Below are positions 57,194-64,000 of a stretch of 64,000 bases of DNA, piece after piece. The position numbers were made by a program, and so were the translations under genes. Origin of the DNA: Carnegiea gigantea (taxonomy: Eukaryota; Streptophyta; Magnoliopsida; Caryophyllales; Cactaceae); NCBI GenBank assembly GCA_029747015.1, contig JAKOGI010000105.1, positions 803,933 to 867,932 on the forward strand, written 5' to 3'. Numbering within the stretch: position 1 is the stretch's first letter; each line of letters starts with the position of its first letter. Below the pieces are notes generated by a model. It saw nothing but the letters and a program-made list of their open reading frames with translations, made no database searches and was not told the origin of the DNA.

Positions 57194-57710
57194 TGGTGTA
57201 AATTGAAATAAAAATTAAAACTAAAATCTGAATAATAAAATTTGAGGAAGAAAAGTGAAGATTTTAAATAAAAAGAAGAAGAATTAGAGAGAGAAAAATA
57301 TGGTTATCGTGGATGAGTAAAGGTGAGATGAGTTTAAAGAAAAAGAAGAAGAAAGAGACGAAATTTGTGGAAGAAAGAGTAAGTTTAAGTGACAAGGATG
57401 AATTTTGAGTGAAAACAGGTGAAAAATGAGAAGAAATGAGGTAGGATTCAAGGTGATAGCTATGGAGGTTTAGAGGGAGAAAATGGAGGTAGAGAGAGAA
57501 GGAGTTACGAAGAAGAAGATAAATTGGGAAAAATTGAAGGGTCACCGCAGCCAAAACACTTAACCGCGGCCCATACTACGTCACCACGGACTGTGGGGTT
57601 TATCACGGTTTGACCATGGTGTCTACTAACACCATTTTTTTGAATTTTCCTGGTTTGGCGCCCCACGGCCGCGGTGTTAAGTTTCTTGGCCATGGTGCCA
57701 AACGTTTTAC
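57194..57710 (-). promoter_or_regulatory. Palindrome cluster and CT-rich leader before the extra ORF (element A)
   Basis: Counterpart of 1-534 in E. On the minus strand it has GTTTGGCACC-type text (57690-57710) paired with GGCGCCAAACC near 57655, then CCATGG, CCGTGG and CCGCGG motifs, then a CT-rich leader to the ATG at 57193. The two inverted arms differ by one base from perfect. The placement fits an internal promoter and leader for the extra ORF, which is not shown. Confidence 0.4.
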
Positions 57711-58049
57711 ATATTTTTTTTCTTTTCTCTCTTTTTTCCCCCTTTTTTCCCTCTTTTTTTTCTTCTTCCTTTTTTTTTTTAATCTCTCTTTTTTTTCTCT
57801 CTTGTCTCTATTTTTTTTTTTGCTACAAAAAAAAAAGAATAAAAACCAAACCTAAGAAAAGAAAAAGGAAACGAGCTTGGGTTGCCTCCCAAGAAGCGCT
57901 CTTTTAAAGTCAAGAGCCTCACCCCTCTTCTATGCTCGGCCCGGACCAATGACCGTGTGGACGTTGGCCTTATTAGGGACCACAAAATCAAATGTCTTCA
58001 ATTGAAGGTACCATCTCAAAAACTCTAGTTGAAGGTCCTTCATCTTCAT
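57711..58049 (-). other. Spacer with T-rich run and conserved short block
   Basis: A pyrimidine-rich run (57715-57825) is followed by a block at 57868-57910 (TTGGGTTGCCTCCCAAGAAG) that I recall as frequent in plant Athila-like elements. No reading frame with a known motif. In D this region and the leader are missing. Confidence 0.45.
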
Positions 58050-58780
58050 CAATTTATGCTATAACAGAATGTCAGCATATAGGACAAACCGCATACATAG
58101 CCCATCAGCCGGGCTACTATCAACTTGTTCAACCACCAAATCAAAGTCCGCTTCACATTCTTCCATAAGGGGCAAAGAGATAATAGCTTGAGCAAACCTG
58201 TAGTACTCACTCATAGAAGATTCGTTAGAAGCGTGGACCTCAACCTTGGGCATGTTAGGCGGCATAGGAGGAGCAAACTCCACCTTAATGTGCCTTTGGC
58301 TGGAGTCCTCAGTCGATATCTAATCAAAGTCATGAGGATCTTCACAATTTAAGACATCCTCTATGTCAATCTCAGGGGAAGGGGGAAATTCATCCAACAA
58401 AGAAGAATTAGAAGAAACCACTTTCTCCTTCATATGGCAAAATACAGCATAACGCCCTTCCACTTCAAATGTAATCTATCCCTTTCTTACATCTATATGG
58501 CAACCAGCTGTAGCAAATATAGGCCGACCTAGGATAATTTGAGTATCATCGATCTCGGCCATATTAATTATGATAAGGTCTTCCAATATCAAAATGTCTC
58601 CTATATTGACTGACACATCTTCTAATTTGCCTATGGGTTGCATTTCAAAAATGTCTGCTAACTGTAGCGAAAAGGGTGTAGCTCATAACGGCCCTTGGTG
58701 AAGCTTATAAAACAAAGAATATGGCATTAAACTGACGCTTGCACCTAGTTCACATAAAGCTCTCTCAATTTCCAACCTTT
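58050..58780 (-). pseudogene. Aspartic protease region (element A)
   Basis: Near 58755 on the minus strand the reading is RALCELGASVSLMPYSLFYK, the Athila protease active site with Glu in place of the catalytic Asp. At 58580-58480 IDDTQIILGRPIFATAGCHI is the second conserved block. An acidic tail and the frame 58283-58059 (MPKVEVHASNESSMSEYYRF) follow. No RT comes after it. The D copy still has Asp but is frameshifted, so each copy is broken in its own way. Confidence 0.75.
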
Positions 58781-59146
58781 TTACAGGGGATATAGAAGTT
58801 ACCTAAGTCAGAAAGCTTAAGTGAAAAAATGGTGGGGATCTCTATAATGTCATTCTCTATGAATGTGGCAGTCTTGCTATCATCATTTCTCTCCTTACTT
58901 CCAGCCATGGTTATTTCTCTACCTTCATTGGTATATCCTCTAGGTTAGTAAAATCCTCTACTTCTTCCTTCAACTTGGCACAATTATAGTGGCCATGAGG
59001 GTTAGGTTTGGGCTTGCTAGGAAGTCTATCTGGGCATTGATGAAAGACTAGCTTTTTGGGCAATCTGGGCTTCCAAATATCTTGTTATGAGTTGTAAGCG
59101 AATCAACCTTTAAGGCTAATTGCTTAATATACTCATCCTACTTCTC

Positions 59147-60370
59147 TTACACCCTAAGCATGCATTCCATCATTGCTTCTAAATTGGACTTTAGGGGTAC
59201 TTGAGAATGGAAAGAAGGTCCTTTAAAATTGGGAGGTGGTCTAACATTCATTGGAAGCATATTCGAAGGGTTTGGATTAGACCTACATGAGAAATTCGGA
59301 TGATTCTTCCAACCCGGACTATAAGTACTAGAGTGAGGGCCATTGGTCGGTCTCGGGTTGAAGTTTTGAACATAGCTAACTTCACTAGGGTCTTGGGAAG
59401 AAGGGCTCCTAACTTGACAATTCAAGGTCACATGCTCAATAGAACCACAAATTTTGCAAGGGGAAGGGGCACTAGAATTCATGACATTAAAATTCATTCG
59501 ATCCAATCTTTGAGTCATAATATCTACTTTAGCAGAAAGCAAAATAAGTGCATCAACTTCAAACTTACCTCCAACATGTTTGGGTTGGCCTTGTTTAGTG
59601 GACCATTGGAAATTGTTAAGCATCATCTCTTCAGTTAGGTTATAGACCTCATCTTCAGTTTTGTTCATCAAGGTTCCTCCCGCCGCTGCATTAATAGTGG
59701 ACCGAACAGGTTGGGTCACACCATTATAAAAGCTTGGATAATCATCCAACACTGAAGACCATGATGGGGGCATAAACGTAACAAATCTTTAAACTGCTCC
59801 CAAGCTTTATAGAGCGTCTCTTCATCTTTTTGCATAAGGTTGGTGATTTGATTCCTCAAACTTAGCGTTTTGCTTGGAGGGAAAAACTTCGTGAGGAAAA
59901 CTCTTGTTAACTCATCCCAAGTGGTAATACATCCCGATGACAAAGAATGTGGCCAAGCTCTTACTTTATCCCTTAATGAGAAGGGAAATAATCGCAGTCA
60001 AATAGCATCGGTGGAGACTCTATTAAGCTTCAACGTGTCGCACACCTCTAAAAAGACCGAGAGGTGTAGATTCGAGTCTTCCAAAGGAGTTTCTCCGAAT
60101 TAGGATCGTTGGACCATAGAAATGAGTGCTGGTTTGAGCTCGAAATTGTTGGCATCAACATTAGATTGAGCTATGCTTGAGATGATCCCTTGGACTTTAG
60201 GGTTAACGAAATCCCGAAGTGTCCTTCTTTGGTCACCTCTGCCTCTCGCCATCTTTGTTGGATTCCTTCTTTCCTCGCATCTTCGTTCTTCAATCTTTTG
60301 CTTTTTCCTCCTTAAGCGAAAGTCCTCTCGATCTCGAGGCCATGTTCGTATAGAAATGGACTTCGCATAA
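59147..60370 (-). pseudogene. Gag with zinc knuckle (element A)
   Basis: Likely start near MAKSISIRT or just inside it, about 60370; basic N-terminus (DREDFRLRRKKQKIEERRC), then DQRRTLRDFVNPKVQGIISS. The core has HLSVFLEVCDTLKLN, LRLFPFSLRDKVRAWPHSL, WDELTRVFLTKFFPP and AWEQFKDLLRLCPHHGLQ. At 59773-59147 come TINAAAGGTLMNKTEDEVYN and a complete knuckle CKICGSIEHVTLNC (CX2CX4HX4C), then a Pro/Asn-rich tail. Stops near 60100 and 60000, and a frame change near 59770. Clearly homologous to gag of D. Confidence 0.83.
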
Positions 60371-60501
60371 ATGAGGAACATTGCTACAAGCACTATAACC
60401 AACACTACCAGCGCAATCGAACAAAGAAAAAAAAATAAAAGTAAAAGGCAATAAAATGCTCAGTCACTTTCATAAGACTAACTCAATAGTTAATAAATTG
60501 G

Positions 60502-60519
60502 TCCCCAGCAATGGCTCCA
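60502..60519 (-). other. Primer binding site of A (tRNA-Asp type)
   Basis: Three differences from the perfect site in element C; it lies six bases from the LTR edge. Confidence 0.78.
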
Positions 60520-60525
60520 AAACCT

Positions 60526-61739
60526 TAACCACTGGCGTAACCACACGAGTAGTCATTGTATAGATAAAAGATCATCCTCAGGAACCAAAGTAATCTATCG
60601 AGCTTTGTCTATTAGAATATACTAAGCAAATTCTAAATTGAGGGGTTTTCATTCAACGACTTCAAATTTACTAGTTCTAAATCAATTAAGTAAAAACGCC
60701 TAGGAATTTATGCAATTAAGAAAGGTGATTGGATCAAAATGATGAACATGTGCTTTTCCCTAATCGATTAATTTTAAGGAATTGCAATCTATCCAAAAAT
60801 TTAGTCTATTCTTTCGAAATCAACCAAATTTGCCTAAACTAAGCAAAAGTCGTTCTTTCAAACTAATTTGTCAGTCCTCCCAACATGGAAATCACTCTTT
60901 CGAGTCGACGCTATGTTAGGTTTTATCAGGTAGCCTAACAATCAAATGTCACCTTTCAGTTTTTCACTCAATCGTTGCAAGTGTGCAGGCAAGCTTTGCC
61001 CAAAAAAAAAATCCACTCACAACATGATAATCACTTGATAGAACGAAATCAAACCAATCATAAAACAAGTACAATTCTATTGATTAAGATATGATCCAAC
61101 TACACTGTCATAAACTACCAAATCCCTGAACAAAATAAACTACTCGCACATAATTAAAGATTGAACAACTAACCAACAATTCGGTGAAATCAGAGAGAAA
61201 GGGTTTGACAGAGACAGCCTTCGATCAAGGGCTTTAAACCGCCTCAAAACCAAATATACTCAAGATTTCTCACTAAAAGAATAATCAAACTAAAAATCCT
61301 AACTAAAAACAGCAAAATTTTGAGAAACAAAGTGAACTATGCTATGCTTCCCCTTTCTTTGCTGCTGAACAATGAGACTTTATAAAAAAGCTTGGACATT
61401 TTCGGCCACATAGCCGAAGGAAAACGAAGAGGTAACACTTACACAGCTCACCATGGTCCATGGTAGGCACCACGGTCCGATTATGGTCTTAGCTGGAACT
61501 GATTTTCTGCTCTTGTCTTGCTCCACGGGTGTAGCATCACATGGGTGTCTGTGGAAGAGGTCAAAATATATCCAACGAGGGTCAAATGTTGGGTAAAAAA
61601 AATCCTGCAAAACACATCAAACAACCATACCCAAGCATAAATCGAAAATAGGAGCACAAACAGTAACTTAAAGCACATAATTCTCGTAAAAAATGTGGCA
61701 AAATAGGCCTAAAATGGTGTATATTTTAAGCAGTTATCA
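60526..61739 (-). repeat. 5' LTR of element A
   Basis: Matches 34956-36107; the plus-strand ends are TAACCACTG (TG changed to TA) and CAGTTATCA. It keeps the palindrome block (61447-61485: CACCATGGTCCATGGT, CACCACGGTCCG) that the partner has lost, and a TATA-like box (61379-61384) about 65 bases downstream in LTR sense. Confidence 0.85.
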
Positions 61740-61744
61740 CACAT

Positions 61745-62510
61745 CAAACACATCATCCTCGTAGCCTAAATCAACATTAGCATCAGAAATCATAAGATTT
61801 TCAATGGGTATATCAAATGAACAAAGAGGGGAAATATGGAAATGATCAAGAGGATTAGGGAGAATAATGTCACAACCATGGCTAGGAAAGTCCTCATGCA
61901 TAAACACATCACTTGATCCCTACAAAGGAGTTTCAGCTAGATCATACACTCTATCAAAAATATCTTTTGACTCAAAACATGTATCGACAACACTAAACCT
62001 AGTAACTACCCTAAAAGGATCTCCACCTCAAGCCCTGTGCACTGAGCTAAAGGAAAGGATAAATCAGGTAAGGTCAAGACAACCTCGGTATTGTCCATGG
62101 GTGATGCAAAGTCAGTTTCAGCATAGCATGCATAACAAGGAGACAGATTTATCTCATGGTTAGAAGAATGGCATAAGTCACACCCAAAACAGACATAATA
62201 AGATCTAGCACAGATTGAACAAGGATTAGGAAATGAATATCCAGAAACACAACTGCCCTTCTCAGCTCAAATGAAACCCAACCAATCCACTAACGAAAAT
62301 GTCATGCCTGATCAACATACTTACCATGAAAATCCTAATACTCTAAAAGAGCTCAGATTTCACTATCCAGACTCTCGTCAACAATGCCTAAAATCTCTTA
62401 TTTACCAACACAGTAACCATATTGAGCAAGAAAAGCATGAAAACACTTAAAATACATTCAAAATAACTCATACTCAAATTGGGAAAAATGGAAAACCGCC
62501 CTTGTTCTCT
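61745..62510 (-). pseudogene. Gag-derived ORF, 5' piece (element B)
   Basis: The minus strand near 62495 reads AVFHFSQFEYELF, then LAQYGYCVGK and GIVDESLDSEI, parallel to the C ORF (AIFHFPQCEQELF, LAQCASCGCLYGK, VVDEGVNYET). Near 62080 DNTEVVLTLPDLS and PLAQCTG match DNTALIMTFPDTPS and PLAQSTE in C. Stops are frequent. The ORF continues at 34955-34791 beyond the insertion of A. No protease or RT. Confidence 0.7.
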
Positions 62511-62611
62511 TTCAATTTTTCTTTATTTTTTGTAATTTTCAATTTTTTTGTTCAAAGAAAAACAACATGCTTAGTTAAACCTATCAAAAAAAACCCCAAT
62601 ATTCGACACTA

Positions 62612-62629
62612 GCCCCGGCGACAGCGTAA
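62612..62629 (-). other. Decayed primer binding site of B (tRNA-Asp type)
   Basis: GCCCCGGCGACAGCG on the plus strand resembles the reverse of the tRNA-Asp site with several differences. The position beside the LTR is right. Confidence 0.6.
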
Positions 62630-62635
62630 AAAACT

Positions 62636-63858
62636 TAAAATGACTGTAATCGCACGATGGTCTTATAGCAAATGAAGGTCGATTCCACAAGGACTAGTTC
62701 AAGCATAGTTCTATTCCCTTAAGATGGGCTAACCGAGTCCAAATTTGCGAGTAAAATTGAACTATGCTACTTATCTAATCTAATAGGTAAACATTCAAGG
62801 AATATAATCAAATCAAGTAATTATGCAACTCAAGAATTAATCAAGTGCCTCTTTTTGGATGGGTAATTCCGAAACCGATAATTGAATTATCAAGCGCCCT
62901 TTCAAGGTGGAATGAAATTCCTAAATCAAATCAACTACTATTTCTCAAGGGTTCTTTATCAATCTAAGATTATTAAGTACGCGATTATCAAATCTTAGGG
63001 TTCCTTGAACAGTGAGTCTTTCTCAAGATCACAAATACTTAAGTCAAATTTTAGTTTTCCAACACCTAGTTTTACCTTTCAGTCCTTCACCAAATGTCCA
63101 ACACAAGCAAGAAGTAAATCAAGTTTCCCACTAGCAATTCAATGTCTAAGATTCAATAGAATAAACGTAACAAATGCAGATCACCTTCAGATCAAAACAA
63201 GCATTGATCCAATCATAAGAATGCAACTCAATTCCAAGACTAACAATTCAACTTTTACATAAAAATCAATACTAATCTAAAGCATAAAAATCTAAAGAGA
63301 AAAGAGAAGAAAAGGGAGAGGAATTACTGAGGTCTTGCGGGCTTGTGTTAGTAGATGCGAACCCAACCCGAAATACTCACAAATCTTCACCTTTAACTTG
63401 CTCTCAACTCTCCCTAATCTAAATCTAAATCATAACTTAATGGAGGAATACATACAAGATGGTATTCATGGAACATAAGGTTAGAAGTAGGCTTTTGTCA
63501 GGGTAGTGAAAGCTGTCAAACATCACCATTGCTTGGGAAATGAGCAGGCATGAAGAAATCAAGTCGATTCGTGGAGATGGAGTTCACCACGGATAGACCA
63601 TGGTGCCCTCTGGCATGTCCGTTCTCACTTGATTCATTTGCTGCTTCTTCCTAGAACCTCCTAGACCATGGTACTAGCCATGGTTTATCCGTGTTGGGTG
63701 TCCTAGGGCCTATCTTGCTATCTTCTGTGATCCACAAGGAGCCAAAAATTTTCATTCTACTCACATAACTTGGCTCACAAAGTAAAAATTTGCAAACACT
63801 ATGAAAACAAGCGAAACCAAGCATAATACCATAAATAAGGACATAAATCGTATAATTA
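62636..63858 (-). repeat. 5' LTR of element B, right end missing
   Basis: Aligned with 31526-32827 up to ATCGTATAATTA at 63858. Has CACCACGG and CCATGGTG arms at 63585-63606 and a second CCATGG pair at 63666-63683. The last 60 or so bases seen in the partner are missing because other sequence begins. Confidence 0.78.
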
Positions 63859-64000
63859 GATCTGGCAAATGGGTCATTCAGTTTAGGTACGGGTCAGGTC
63901 AAGTTTGGTTCAGATCATTTTTCGAGTTAAGTGATAATTCGGGTCAGTTCGCTGTGGGTTTGGTGAACTTCGGTTAGGGGCGATTTCCGGTCAATCAATT
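63859..64000. other. Unidentified sequence with GGGTCAG-type repeats
   Basis: Begins GATCTGGCAAATGGGTC and contains repeated GGGTCAGGTC, GGGTCAGTTC and GTTTGGTTC text. Such degenerate GGGTC repeats occur at the ends of some plant transposons. The element continues beyond the window, so I cannot type it. Confidence 0.35.

Larger units (their letters stand above)
34956..61739 (-). mobile_element. Athila-like LTR retrotransposon A, split by a CACTA element
   Basis: The 3' LTR is at 34956-36107 and the 5' LTR at 60526-61739, with a tRNA-Asp-type primer site, gag, protease and the ATHILA ORF-1-like ORF in that order on the minus strand. RT, RNase H and integrase are absent between protease and the extra ORF, as in D. 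It is inserted inside B. The flanking pentamers are CATGT and CACAT, which would both derive from CACGT by one transition each. Removing the CACTA leaves about 8.8 kb. Confidence 0.85.
31526..63858 (-). mobile_element. LTR retrotransposon B, split by element A
   Basis: The 3' LTR is at 31526-32827 and the 5' LTR at 62636-63858, similar along their length, with a decayed tRNA-Asp-type primer site beside the right one. The internal sequence is 32828-34955 and 61740-62635 once A is removed, about 3 kb. It encodes a broken homologue of the C-element ORF and no protease, RT or integrase that I can find. The right LTR is cut at 63858 by unrelated sequence. Confidence 0.8.

Noticed and set aside
1..64000. 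Defence, toxin or CRISPR-type system
   Set aside because: All recognisable coding sequence belongs to transposable elements; direct repeats found are LTRs, subterminal repeats or simple duplications.

Overview
This window is a block of plant nuclear repeat DNA, with no bacterial or viral gene order and no rRNA, tRNA or CRISPR array. The evidence is AT-rich sequence, plant LTR retrotransposons with tRNA-Asp or initiator-tRNA-Met primer sites, a CACTA (En/Spm) DNA transposon, and almost no uninterrupted long reading frame. I see no convincing single-copy host gene. The species cannot be named from this sequence. Family names rest on motifs I recognise, not on a search.

Left part (1-15452). A plus-strand fragment of an Athila-like element (E, 1-1341 and 8131-9461) is split by a Ty3/gypsy element (F, 1342-8130, minus strand). 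F has both LTRs, an initiator-Met-type primer site, and decayed gag, protease, RT/RNase H and integrase. At about 9461 E meets, tail to tail, a minus-strand relative (D, 9462-15452) with a 5' LTR, primer site, gag, protease and the same extra ORF.

Middle left (15453-31525). After a decayed plus-strand gypsy RT/RNase H (15.5-16.3 kb), a stretch with nothing recognised, and a plus-strand copia gag remnant (18.8-19.4 kb), there is a minus-strand chromovirus-like gypsy element. About 4.56 kb of it is duplicated in tandem (19579-24135 and 24136-28640). Both copies share the same deletion in RT and the same lost protease aspartate. Its gag, an acidic-repeat region and a partial 5' LTR follow to 31525.

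Right part (31526-64000). This is a stack of nested insertions. The chromovirus LTR borders element B (31526-63858). B is split by Athila-like element A (34956-61739). A is split inside its extra ORF by a 17.9 kb CACTA transposon (38233-56178). The CACTA holds a solo LTR (47544-48876, TSD TAGAG) and a complete 5.8 kb LTR element C (49709-55547, TSD ATTGC). The CACTA keeps both genes, a TNP2/TNPD-type transposase and a TNP1/TNPA-type second protein, on the minus strand with visible lesions.

Two families stand out. A, D and E carry gag, protease and an ATHILA ORF-1-like protein but show no RT, RNase H or integrase in any copy. B and C carry one gag-derived ORF with a zinc knuckle joined to a C-terminal region I cannot name. 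Both look non-autonomous, so they would depend on enzymes from a related element. Several LTRs, and a region inside A and E, carry clusters of CCACGG/CCGTGG palindromes; in the D, A and C-family LTRs these lie just upstream of a TATA-like box.
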